From Olsenella_K sp036454645 (GTDB taxonomy: Bacteria > Actinomycetota > Coriobacteriia > Coriobacteriales > Atopobiaceae), in contig JAZHSQ010000010.1 in the NCBI GenBank assembly GCA_036454645.1, forward strand, positions 1 to 56,674: a stretch of DNA of 56,674 nt. Reading direction: 5' to 3'. The first letter of the stretch is position 1, and every line of letters begins with the position of its first letter. The translations under genes and the position numbers were made by a program. Under the pieces are notes generated by a model. It made no database searches. It was not told where the DNA came from and saw only the letters and a program-made list of their open reading frames with translations. Below are positions 25,609 through 35,613 of this stretch, in pieces.

Positions 25609-26613
25609 CTAGCAGAGCTGGGAGCGGGGGATGAACTCCTCGCCCTTGGCGAAGTGCTGCGCGTTGTCGAGCGTGACGCGGGCGATCTCGCCGAGGGCCT
25701 CCTTGGTGAAGAAGGCCTGGTGGCTGGTCATCACCACGTTGGGGAAGGAGCACAGGCGCGAGGTGATGGAGTCGATGACCTCGCCCGCGCGGTTCTGGTA
25801 GACGTTGGCGTTCTCCTCCTCGTAGACGTCCAGGCCGGCGGCGCCGATCTTGCCGGAGAGGATGCCGCGGATGAGGGCCTTGGTGTCCACGAGGCCGCCA
25901 CGGCCCGTGTTCACGAAGATGACGCCGTCCTTCATCTTGGCGATGGACTCGTCGTTGATCATGTGGTAGCTCTCCTCGTTGAGGAAGGCGTGGAGGCTGA
26001 TGAAGTCCGCGCGGGCGTAGAGCTCGTCGTAGGTGACGTACTCGTCGACCACGTGCTCCTCGTCCACGAGCTTCTGGTTGGGGTAGAGGTCGGAGCCGAG
26101 GACGGTCATGCCGAAGCCCTTGCAGATGCGGCAGAGGGCGGCGCCGATGCGGCCGGTGCCGATGATGCCCGCGGTCTTGCCGTGCAGGGTCTCGCCGACC
26201 AGGCCGTCGAGCGCGAAGTTGTTCTCGCGCACGCGGATGTAGCCCTTGTGGATGCGGCGGTTGGCGCACAGGCCGAGCGCCATGGCGTGCTCGGCGATCG
26301 CCTCGGGGGAGTAGGCCGGGACGCGGGTGACCTTCATCCCGAGCTCCTTGGCCATGTCGACGTCGACGGCGTCGAAGCCGGCGCAGCGCATGAGGACGAG
26401 CTTGACGCCGAAGCCTGCGAGGATCTCGAGCGTCATGGCGTGGACGTCGGCGTTCACGAAGGCGCACACGGCGTCGTAGCCACGGGCGAGGGCCGCGGTC
26501 ATGGGGGTCAGGTTCGTCTCGATGAAGTCGACCGTGATCCCGGGGTAGTCCGGGAGCTCCCTCGAGAAGGAGTCCTTGTCGTAGCTGGCGGTGCCGTAGA
26601 AGAGAATCTTCAT
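25609..26613 (-). CDS. ldhD: D-lactate dehydrogenase (2-hydroxyacid dehydrogenase family)
   Basis: A 334-residue NADH-dependent dehydrogenase reducing pyruvate to D-lactate, regenerating NAD+ in fermentation. It has the Rossmann motif GIIGTGRIGAALCRICKGFG. Catalytic residues are Arg in FVNTGRGGLVD, Glu in AGLDVYEEE and His in VVMTSHQAFFT. The N-terminus MKILFYGTASYDKDSF is typical of D-Ldh, so ATG 26613 with GGAAGGA upstream is chosen although the frame is open further. It is adjacent to pyruvate kinase on the same strand. The upstream region contains palindromes including a partly Rex-like TGTG-N7-CACA, fitting redox control, which is inference. Confidence 0.93.
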   Translation of the reverse strand: MKILFYGTASYDKDSFSRELPDYPGITVDFIETNLTPMTAALARGYDAVCAFVNADVHAMTLEILAGFGVKLVLMRCAGFDAVDVDMAKELGMKVTRVPAYSPEAIAEHAMALGLCANRRIHKGYIRVRENNFALDGLVGETLHGKTAGIIGTGRIGAALCRICKGFGMTVLGSDLYPNQKLVDEEHVVDEYVTYDELYARADFISLHAFLNEESYHMINDESIAKMKDGVIFVNTGRGGLVDTKALIRGILSGKIGAAGLDVYEEENANVYQNRAGEVIDSITSRLCSFPNVVMTSHQAFFTKEALGEIARVTLDNAQHFAKGEEFIPRSQLC

Positions 26614-26873
26614 CTTCGTCCTTCCCCGTGCATTCTTGTAGCCCTCGCTACACCTGCTGACCAGATACCTGTAGTTTAGCGCCGTCGGGCGCCTGTGAAT
26701 CGTGCACATATGTATATGTGGGTTGACCCCTAATGGGTGCTCAACTTCGGGCGGGCAGGGCCCCGCGGCGGGCGCTCCCGGGGCCCCGAGGCGACCCCGC
26801 GGCGGCGCGCGCCCGGCTGACTTGGAGATGCCGTCGAGAGGGCGGCGAGGAGGGCGGCGCACCCGGCCGCTTG
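26614..26873. promoter_or_regulatory. Divergent regulatory region between ldhD and the P-type ATPase
   Basis: A 260-bp stretch without a gene. The perfect 7-bp inverted repeat CACATAT-GT-ATATGTG lies at 26705-26720. Just beside it TGTGAATCGTGCACA (26694-26708) resembles half of a Rex site. For ldhD on the minus strand a TTCACA -35-like hexamer and TAAACT can be seen at 15-bp spacing. None of these is decisive alone; the cluster of symmetric sites is what stands out. Confidence 0.45.
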
Positions 26874-27012
26874 TATAATGGATGGCTCGTAAGGCGTCTG
26901 GTATGGCAGCCTTGGTGAGCCCTTGCCCCTCCTGGGGAATTATGATCGGGCATCAATCTACCGGGCGCGGAGCTTGGCGGAGGACCCCGCCTGAACCCAG
27001 GAGGAAAACACG
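26874..27012 (+). promoter_or_regulatory. Promoter (TATAAT) and long structured leader of the P-type ATPase gene
   Basis: A perfect TATAAT at 26874-26879 has no recognisable -35. It predicts a leader of about 125 nt before the TTG start at 27013. The leader can form several hairpins (CCCC-TCCT-GGGG at 26926-26937; a GGCGG/CCGCC stem near 26974-26989). A cation riboswitch would fit the transporter, but the yybP-ykoY core GGGGAGUA is not present, so no class is assigned. Confidence 0.45.
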
Positions 27013-29703
<2,691 letters not shown>

Positions 29704-29708
29704 GAGAC

Positions 29709-31013
29709 ATGTCCAGGCGCTCAAGGCACGCGCAGGGCCACGCCTCCGGCAGGTCGGGGGGCGCCCCGCGCGGTGCGGCCGCGGCCGGCGCCGGGAGGGG
29801 CGCGCGCGGCGGGCGCGGACAAGGACGTGCGGCTGACAAGGGAGCCGGTGGGGCCGCTCAGGCCCTGCCGGCCCTCTCTTCGCTCTCGGACGTCCCGCCG
29901 TTCGACAAGCTCTCGATGAGCGAGGCCCAGCGCGAGGCCTACGCGCGCGACGTGGCCGCCCTCGAGGCGGAGGGCATCGACGTGCGCGAGGTCGAGCCGG
30001 CCTGCGTGGTGAGGCTCGACCGCTCCTTCCCGGCCGTGGTGGCGGCCTCCGGCATCGTGCGCGCGGAGTTCTCCTTCCGCTTCGGCGTGGTGCGCGAGCC
30101 CTCCGCGGCCGTGGGGGACTGGGTGTGCCTGCGCAGGCCCCACGACCACGACATGGCCGTCATCGAGTTCGTCCTCCCGCGCGAGAGCGACATCGCCCGC
30201 TGGCGGGGAGGGTCGCGCGGCAAGCGGCAGACGCTCGCCGCTAACGTGGACGTCGTGCTCGTCGCGCAGGCGCTCGGCCGCCGCGAGCTGGACCTGGACC
30301 GCATCGTGCGGTCGGCCGTGATCGCGGAGGACTGCCACGCGCGGGCGGCCGTCGTCCTGACGAAGGCCGACCGCGCGGGCGCGGAGCTGCTCGGGCGGGA
30401 CCTCGAGCTGGTCCGCCGCACCCTGGGCGAGGACTGCCCGCTCGCCGTGACGGCCGCCGGGGCGGGAGCCGGCGGCGCGGGCGCGGCGCGCCGGGACGCC
30501 GGGGCGGACGTCGGCGCGCTCGCCGAGGTCTGCCGCAGGGAGCGGGTGCGCTGGGGCGTGGAGGGCGTCTGCGGCCTCGTGCCGCGCGGCACCGTCGCCA
30601 TCGTGCTGGGGGAGTCCGGCGCGGGCAAGTCCACGCTGCTCAACGCCCTTCTCGGCCACGAGGCGCTCGAGGTGGGACGGGTCCGCGAGCGCGACGACGC
30701 CGGCCGGCACACGACGGTGGCGCGGCGCATGGTGGACCTTCCCGGCGCGGGCGTGATCGTGGACGAGCCGGGCCTCAGGAGCCTCCCCCTGGTGGGGCAC
30801 GAGCGCGGGCTGGCGCGGGTCTTCCCGGACGTCGCGGAGGCTGCCTCCCTGTGCCGTTTCCGCGACTGCACGCACACGATCGAGCCGGGGTGCGAGGTCC
30901 TCGCGCGCGTGCGCGCAGGCGAGATACCCCGCGAGCGCGCGGACGCCTACGTCGCCCTCGCGCAGGAGATGCGCCGCAGCGCGGGCACGCTCGACCCCGA
31001 CATCACGCTCTAG
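29709..31013 (+). CDS. rsgA: Ribosome small-subunit-dependent GTPase A
   Basis: A circularly permuted GTPase that assists late 30S maturation. The 434-residue protein has an N-terminal OB fold (about 95-185), then G4 (VLTKADRA) before G1 (GESGAGKST) and G3 (DEPGL), the permuted order. A C-terminal zinc motif C-x4-C-x-H-x5-C follows (CRFRDCTHTIEPGC). It carries an extra N-terminal Arg/Gly/Ala-rich tail of about 50 residues, possibly RNA-binding or a mis-set start; the ATG at 29709 has AGGAG and is 5 bp after the ATPase stop. The next DNA is the left repeat of the island, 19 bp after its stop. Confidence 0.95.
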   Translation: MSRRSRHAQGHASGRSGGAPRGAAAAGAGRGARGGRGQGRAADKGAGGAAQALPALSSLSDVPPFDKLSMSEAQREAYARDVAALEAEGIDVREVEPACVVRLDRSFPAVVAASGIVRAEFSFRFGVVREPSAAVGDWVCLRRPHDHDMAVIEFVLPRESDIARWRGGSRGKRQTLAANVDVVLVAQALGRRELDLDRIVRSAVIAEDCHARAAVVLTKADRAGAELLGRDLELVRRTLGEDCPLAVTAAGAGAGGAGAARRDAGADVGALAEVCRRERVRWGVEGVCGLVPRGTVAIVLGESGAGKSTLLNALLGHEALEVGRVRERDDAGRHTTVARRMVDLPGAGVIVDEPGLRSLPLVGHERGLARVFPDVAEAASLCRFRDCTHTIEPGCEVLARVRAGEIPRERADAYVALAQEMRRSAGTLDPDITL

Positions 31014-31032
31014 CGTCGGGGCGCGGGTCCTT

Positions 31033-31064
31033 CTCGCCCGCTACCCGCGCGAGGACGCGCTGCG
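31033..31064. repeat. Left 32-bp direct repeat (attL-like)
   Basis: Identical to 42744-42775. It contains the last seven codons and stop of the ydcF-like gene (read on the minus strand) without the rest of that gene. It begins 20 bp after the rsgA stop. Confidence 0.85.
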
Positions 31065-31080
31065 GCGGGCTGTCAAGAAA

Positions 31081-31094
31081 CGAAAACGGTTTAC
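31081..31094. promoter_or_regulatory. LacI-type operator-like site upstream of the dehydrogenase gene
   Basis: CGAAAACGGTTTAC shares GAAAACGGTT with the sites beside the island LacI gene (36831-36844 and 37017-37030). It lies 139 bp before the start of the first island gene. It probably makes that gene part of the same regulon. Confidence 0.6.
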
Positions 31095-31113
31095 GCAACC
31101 GAAGCTTCCGCTT

Positions 31114-31152
31114 GCGGGGGTCTTCCAAGCGCTCTGCTTGGAAGACCCCCGC
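31114..31152. repeat. Perfect 17-bp inverted repeat in the first island leader
   Basis: GCGGGGGTCTTCCAAGC (31114-31130) is mirrored exactly at 31136-31152 around a five-base loop. It lies between the LacI-type site and the dehydrogenase gene. There is no T-run. It could be an mRNA hairpin in the 5' leader, or a recombination remnant at the island end. Confidence 0.8.
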
Positions 31153-31232
31153 TGCCATCTCTGGGGCTGACAGAATCTTGAGTGATGCACCTGGGGCGCC
31201 TCGGTGCCCATGTCGATTCGGAGGTGGCGGAG

Positions 31233-32285
31233 ATGAGCAAGAGGGTTCCCTTCGACGAGCTCAAAGGGACAATTAAGAAGGCCTTCCTGGTGGCTGGTCT
31301 GAGCGAGGACGTGGCTGAGACCTGCGCGGATGTACATGCACGAACTTCCCTGGACGGCGTGGAGAGCCACGGGCTCAACAGGGTGCCCCGCTTCGTAGAC
31401 TACGTGAGGAGGGGTTGGGTCGACCCTTCCGGCAAGCCTGAGCTCGTCGAAGCGAAGGGTGCGGTCGAGAACTACGACGGGCACCTGGGGCCTGGAATCA
31501 CCAACGCGATCTTCTGCATGGACCGCGCCATTGCGCTCGCGCGCGACCATGGCATCGGTTGCGTTGCGATCAGGAACACAACCCACTGGATGAGGGGTGG
31601 CACCTATGCTTGGCGCGCTGCTGACGCCGGGATGATCGGAATATCGTGGACCAACACGGAGAGTTCCATGCCGATGTGGGGCTCCAAGGAACTTGGCGTC
31701 GGCAACAACCCGTTCTGCATCGCCGTCCCGCGCAAGAGCGGCCCAATCGTGCTGGACATGGCGTTGAGCCAGTACTCGTGGGGGAAGGTCGGGGTCTGTC
31801 GCCTCGCCGGCAAGGAGCTGCCCTATCCCGGCGGTTTCGACAGCGAAGGCAGGCTCACAAGCGATCCGGTCGAGATAGAGAAGACCCACAGGATTCTCCC
31901 AACGGGCTACTGGAAAGGGTCGGGCATGGCGATAGCCCTCGACCTCGTAGCCGCCGCGATGGCCAACGGTAAGTCCGGTTCCGTCATGGATGACGAGGAC
32001 AGGGGGTCATGTACGGGGGCTTGCCAGGTCTTCATCGCGATGGACCCCTACCTGTTCGGGAGCGAGGGGGACATCCAGTCGATGTTCGACGAGCGGGTCG
32101 CGCGGGCGGACGCGACGACGCCGATCGATCCCTCGCGTCCCGTCACCTGCCCGGGCGAGAGGACAGCGATGACGAGGGAAAGGAACCTTCGGGAGGGGGT
32201 GCCCGTGGACGAGCAGATCTGGGCGCAGGTCTGCGAGCTCGCGAAGGGGACCCCAGGTCAGATAAGGGACATATCGGCGGTCTGA
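31233..32285 (+). CDS. Ldh2/MDH2-family dehydrogenase, 2,3-diketo-L-gulonate reductase (YiaK/DlgD)-like
   Basis: A 350-residue NAD(P)-dependent reductase of the malate/L-lactate/YiaK family, which lacks a Rossmann fold. The catalytic His46 lies in GVESHGLNRVPRF. NTTHWMRGGTYAW and HRILPTGYWKGSGMAIALD closely follow the YiaK pattern, which points to diketogulonate reductase or a related keto-sugar-acid reductase. I chose ATG 31233 with GGAGG 8 nt upstream; the 17 preceding codons are not conserved. It is the first gene of the island, followed 69 bp later by uxuA. It may be the reductase that feeds or bypasses mannonate formation, since no UxuB is present. Exact substrate inferred from similarity only. 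Confidence 0.85.
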   Translation: MSKRVPFDELKGTIKKAFLVAGLSEDVAETCADVHARTSLDGVESHGLNRVPRFVDYVRRGWVDPSGKPELVEAKGAVENYDGHLGPGITNAIFCMDRAIALARDHGIGCVAIRNTTHWMRGGTYAWRAADAGMIGISWTNTESSMPMWGSKELGVGNNPFCIAVPRKSGPIVLDMALSQYSWGKVGVCRLAGKELPYPGGFDSEGRLTSDPVEIEKTHRILPTGYWKGSGMAIALDLVAAAMANGKSGSVMDDEDRGSCTGACQVFIAMDPYLFGSEGDIQSMFDERVARADATTPIDPSRPVTCPGERTAMTRERNLREGVPVDEQIWAQVCELAKGTPGQIRDISAV

Positions 32286-32354
32286 GCGAGTGGGCCGGGT
32301 GTCATCTGAGACCGAACGTGGGGCTGGAAGCGAGACGAACGAGGTGTTTCTGCG

Positions 32355-33434
32355 ATGAAGATGACCTTCAGATGGTATGGAGAGGGCGCCGACAGCGTCA
32401 CGCTCCAGGACATTCGTCAGATTCCGGGCGTGAGTGGCATCATGGGCACCTTGCCGGGGAAGCCCGCCGGCGAGGTCTGGACGCTTGAGGAGTGCCGGAG
32501 TTACATCGACCACGTGCACGAGGCCTCGCTCGAGTGCGAGGTGATAGAGAGCGTCAACGTCCACGAGGACATCAAGCTCGGACTGCCCTCGAGGGACGCC
32601 TACATCGAGAACTACCGTACAACCATTCGTAACCTCGCAAGCTGCGGCGTGAAGGTGATCGTGTACAACTTCATGCCGGTCCTCGACTACATGAGGACGG
32701 AGCACTTCCACTCTCTGCCGGACGGTTCCACCTGCCTTTACTATGACGAGGCGGAACTCGAGGGGCGCTCTCCCCGGCAGATAGTCGAGGACACCCTGAA
32801 GGAGGCGCGCGGGTGGCCGCTGGCCGGGTGGGAGCCGGAGAGGCTCTCTTTGCTTGAGGACACCCTGGCGCGCTACGAGGGCGTTACGGAGGACGACATT
32901 CGGGAGAACCTCAGGTACTTCCTCGATGGGATTATCCCTACCTGCGAGGAGGCGGGTGTCAAGATGGCCTGCCACCCCGACGACCCCGGGTGGAAGATCT
33001 TCGGCCTCCCGCGGATTGCGCACTCGCAGGGGGACTACGACAAGCTGCTGGCCCTTCGGGACAGTCCCTGCAATACCGTCTGCCTTTGTACCGGCTCCCT
33101 GGGGTCGAATCCCGAAAACGACATCCCGGAGATGATTCGCCACTTCGGCGGGATGGACCGCATCGGTTGCATGCATGTAAGGAACGTGAAGTACCTCGGT
33201 CCGAAAAAGTTTCGCGAGTCGGCGCACCTCTCGTCTGCGGGCTCGCTCGACATGTTCGAGATTATGAAGGCGGTTCGCGACTCGTGTCCTGACACGTACG
33301 TCCGGCCCGACCATGGCAGGATGATCTGGGTAGAGGACGCGAGGCCCGGCTACGGACTCTACGATCGCGCCCTCGGGTGCGAGTACCTGCTCGGCCTGTG
33401 GGAGGCCCTCGAGCGCGAGAAGGACGCTCGGTAG
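32355..33434 (+). CDS. uxuA: Mannonate dehydratase
   Basis: Dehydrates D-mannonate to 2-keto-3-deoxy-D-gluconate in hexuronate breakdown. The 359-residue TIM-barrel enzyme shows the metal-site and catalytic blocks MACHPDDPGW (His207), LCTGSLGS, CMHVRNVKYLG and YVRPDHGRMIW; ESVNVHEDIKLG lies near the start. Length is normal for UxuA. ATG 32355 lies after GAGGTG. It probably shares a transcript with the preceding YiaK-like gene and ends at a terminator facing the KDPG aldolase gene. Its product is the substrate of the KDG kinase encoded nearby on the other strand. Confidence 0.94.
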   Translation: MKMTFRWYGEGADSVTLQDIRQIPGVSGIMGTLPGKPAGEVWTLEECRSYIDHVHEASLECEVIESVNVHEDIKLGLPSRDAYIENYRTTIRNLASCGVKVIVYNFMPVLDYMRTEHFHSLPDGSTCLYYDEAELEGRSPRQIVEDTLKEARGWPLAGWEPERLSLLEDTLARYEGVTEDDIRENLRYFLDGIIPTCEEAGVKMACHPDDPGWKIFGLPRIAHSQGDYDKLLALRDSPCNTVCLCTGSLGSNPENDIPEMIRHFGGMDRIGCMHVRNVKYLGPKKFRESAHLSSAGSLDMFEIMKAVRDSCPDTYVRPDHGRMIWVEDARPGYGLYDRALGCEYLLGLWEALEREKDAR

Positions 33435-33492
33435 CAGTCCGTCGTGCGGCGATCGTCCTCGGGCAAGAGCTACTCCGAGGGGGTCGACAAGA

Positions 33493-33530
33493 GGGGGCGC
33501 GATCCCGGAATCCTCTGGGGTCGCGCCCCC
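33493..33530. terminator. Terminator between uxuA and the convergent aldolase gene
   Basis: GGGGGCGCGA (33493-33502) pairs with TCGCGCCCCC (33521-33530), extended by TCCC/GGGG, with a ten-base loop. It lies between two convergent island genes, so it can end both transcripts. Confidence 0.7.
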
Positions 33531-33584
33531 TCCGCTGCTTATGAAGATGCGGTCGTCTTGGCAGTGGCAGTCGCTCTTGTGGCG

Positions 33585-34547
33585 CTACCTCCTGCGGAGG
33601 TGGATGGCGAAGCCCCCGACCTCCCCCTCGAAGAACTTCGAGGTGTATCCACGCTCGTCTACTCCGGCGCCGACCTCGGTGAAGCTGTATCCCCGGCGCT
33701 CGAAGAACGCTATGGCCCTGTCCACGTCCACGCAGTTGACGCCGATGTGCCCCTTGGTTCCGAGGAGGTTGCACTTGACCACGTCAGCCATGTCACCGGC
33801 GAAGTAGCCGCCGCCCTTGTCTTCGACGGCAAGCCCAAACATCTCCGCCAGCTTGTTGGCGGTCGCGAGCGCCTCGGCGTCGTCGTCGCTGTTGATGCCG
33901 ACGTGTGCGAGCTCGAACGAGTGCATCTTCCAGACGGACTCCCTGCAGACCTTGGTGATGCCGGCGAAGTCCTTCCCGGCGATGAGTCCGGCGGGGGAGA
34001 GCCACGATCCGCCGACGGCTAGGACATTGGGAAGGCTCAGGTAGTCGACCATGTTTGCAAGTCCCACGCCACCGGTCGGTAGGAAGCGCATGCCGGCATA
34101 GGGACCGCTGAGCGCCTTCAGGGCCTTAACGCCGCCGTTTACCTCCGCTGGGAAGAACTTGACAGCGCTGAGCCCGAACTCCATTGCCGCCTCTATGTCG
34201 CTGGGGCTCGAGGTGCCAGGGATGATGGGTACGTCGTTCTCGACGCACCACCTCACGACGTTGGGGTTGAAGCCTGGCGTGACGATGAAGGACGCACCGG
34301 CCGCCACCGCCCTCTTTGCCCTGTTGACGTTCGTCACCGTACCCGCCCCGACGGCGATCTCCGGCACCTGTGCTGCCATCTCCTCGATGGCCTTTTCGCC
34401 GGCCTCTGTTCGGAAGGTCACCTCAGCTGCCGGAACGCCGCCATCTACCAAGGCCCTCGCAAGGGGCACCGCGTCCTCGGCGTCCTCGATTGCGATCATG
34501 GGGACGAGGCCTATGTCGTGCACCGTCTTCAGAAAGTCGTCGTACAT
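33585..34547 (-). CDS. KDPG/KHG aldolase fused to a C-terminal VOC (glyoxalase-like) domain
   Basis: 320 residues. Residues 1-205 form the class I aldolase that splits 2-keto-3-deoxy-6-phosphogluconate to pyruvate and glyceraldehyde-3-phosphate. Features are Glu42 and Arg46 in AAEVTFRTEAG, the Schiff-base Lys130 in SAVKFFPAE, and PTGGVGLANM. Residues ~208-320 resemble a VOC/glyoxalase metalloenzyme half (FELAHVGINSDDDAEAL, GHIGVNCVDVDRAIAFFERRG, GGFAIHLRR). The frame is uninterrupted. ATG 34547 follows AGGAGG. It lies upstream of nothing else on its strand, 76 bp after the KDG kinase gene, and is probably cotranscribed with it and lacI. The role of the VOC part is unknown; it might handle a keto-acid or metal. 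Confidence 0.9.
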   Translation of the reverse strand: MYDDFLKTVHDIGLVPMIAIEDAEDAVPLARALVDGGVPAAEVTFRTEAGEKAIEEMAAQVPEIAVGAGTVTNVNRAKRAVAAGASFIVTPGFNPNVVRWCVENDVPIIPGTSSPSDIEAAMEFGLSAVKFFPAEVNGGVKALKALSGPYAGMRFLPTGGVGLANMVDYLSLPNVLAVGGSWLSPAGLIAGKDFAGITKVCRESVWKMHSFELAHVGINSDDDAEALATANKLAEMFGLAVEDKGGGYFAGDMADVVKCNLLGTKGHIGVNCVDVDRAIAFFERRGYSFTEVGAGVDERGYTSKFFEGEVGGFAIHLRRR

Positions 34548-34623
34548 GCGAACCTCCTATCGAACCTCGCGCATCTCGGCGCGTATCTGACGTCCTTGCC
34601 GTTCCGTACCGTCGCCATTACCC

Positions 34624-35586
34624 TCATGCGATGCGCATCCTGGTCATGTACTCCTCGAGCTGCTCGCGGGAGGGGAGTCCCTCGTTGTCCCCTCGTACCT
34701 GGACTTGCATGCTCCCGACGGCGTTCCCACGCGTGACGCACTCGGGGAGGGAGAGTCCCTCGAGGGTTGCGGTGAGGACCCCCGCGGCGAAGCCGTCTCC
34801 GGCTCCCACTGTGTCCACGACACTCTTGACCCTGAAGGTGCCGCCCCATCCGCTCTCCGACCCATTGTCGAAGTACGCCCCGCGCGCGCCGCACTTGACG
34901 ATCACGGTCCGCGCCCCGAGCCTCCTGTAGTAGGAGGTCGCATCCTCCGGAGTCGCATCGGGCTCGCCCATGAGAATCCTTGCCTCCGCGATGCCGGGAA
35001 GGAAGTAGTCCGCCTGGGCGGCCATGGAGTTCATGAAGTCGACCATCGAGCGCTCGTCGGGCCAGAGCTGCGGCCTCAGGTTGGGGTCGAACGAGAAGAG
35101 CATGTCGTGCTTGCGTATCTCCTCGAGGAGCTTCCAGGACGCCTCACGCGTGCTCGAGGAGAGCGCTGGCATGATACCGGTCATGTGGAGGATGGAGTAC
35201 TCGGAGAAGTCGAGCCCCTCGATGTCGGCTGGGGAGAGCGTGGACGCCGCGGAGTTCTTCCTCAGATAGAAGATCTCTGGGTCGCCGCCGGGGACCAGGC
35301 TCTTGAACATGATGCCGGTCGGCCGTTTCGCGGAGAAGCTGGTGAACTCGGTGGAGATGCCGCAATCGTGCATGAGTCGCTCGATGATCTTCGCGTGGAA
35401 GTCGGTGCCGAGCTTGGTGAGGTAGCTCACCTTGTGGCCGAGCCTGCTGATGCCGATTGCCACGTTGAGCTCGGCCCCCGCGACTGCTATCGAGAAGGAA
35501 CTCACCTCATCCAGATGTCCCTCCTGCTGGGCCATGTAGAGGCCCATGGGTTCCCCCACCAGCAATACGCCCGTGCGGTCTGCCAT
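34624..35586 (-). CDS. kdgK: 2-keto-3-deoxygluconate kinase (PfkB/ribokinase family)
   Basis: Phosphorylates 2-keto-3-deoxygluconate to KDPG. The 320-residue PfkB protein has the substrate region AGAELNVAIGISRLGHKV, LTKLGTDFHAK, and the catalytic DTVGAGDGFAAGVL with its Asp base. LFSFDPNLRPQLW is typical of KDG kinases. ATG 35586 with GGAGGAG upstream is preferred to the TTG directly before it. It sits between lacI and the aldolase gene on the same strand (27 bp from lacI, 76 bp to the aldolase). This gives the order lacI-kdgK-aldolase and completes the lower hexuronate pathway with uxuA. Confidence 0.92.
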   Translation of the reverse strand: MADRTGVLLVGEPMGLYMAQQEGHLDEVSSFSIAVAGAELNVAIGISRLGHKVSYLTKLGTDFHAKIIERLMHDCGISTEFTSFSAKRPTGIMFKSLVPGGDPEIFYLRKNSAASTLSPADIEGLDFSEYSILHMTGIMPALSSSTREASWKLLEEIRKHDMLFSFDPNLRPQLWPDERSMVDFMNSMAAQADYFLPGIAEARILMGEPDATPEDATSYYRRLGARTVIVKCGARGAYFDNGSESGWGGTFRVKSVVDTVGAGDGFAAGVLTATLEGLSLPECVTRGNAVGSMQVQVRGDNEGLPSREQLEEYMTRMRIA

Positions 35587-35613
35587 CAACTCCTCCTTCC
35601 GATTGACGTGGAC

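Noticed and set aside
26886..27012. yybP-ykoY manganese riboswitch before the P-type ATPase
   Set aside because: The conserved GGGGAGUA core of that class is not visible; only generic hairpins are seen.
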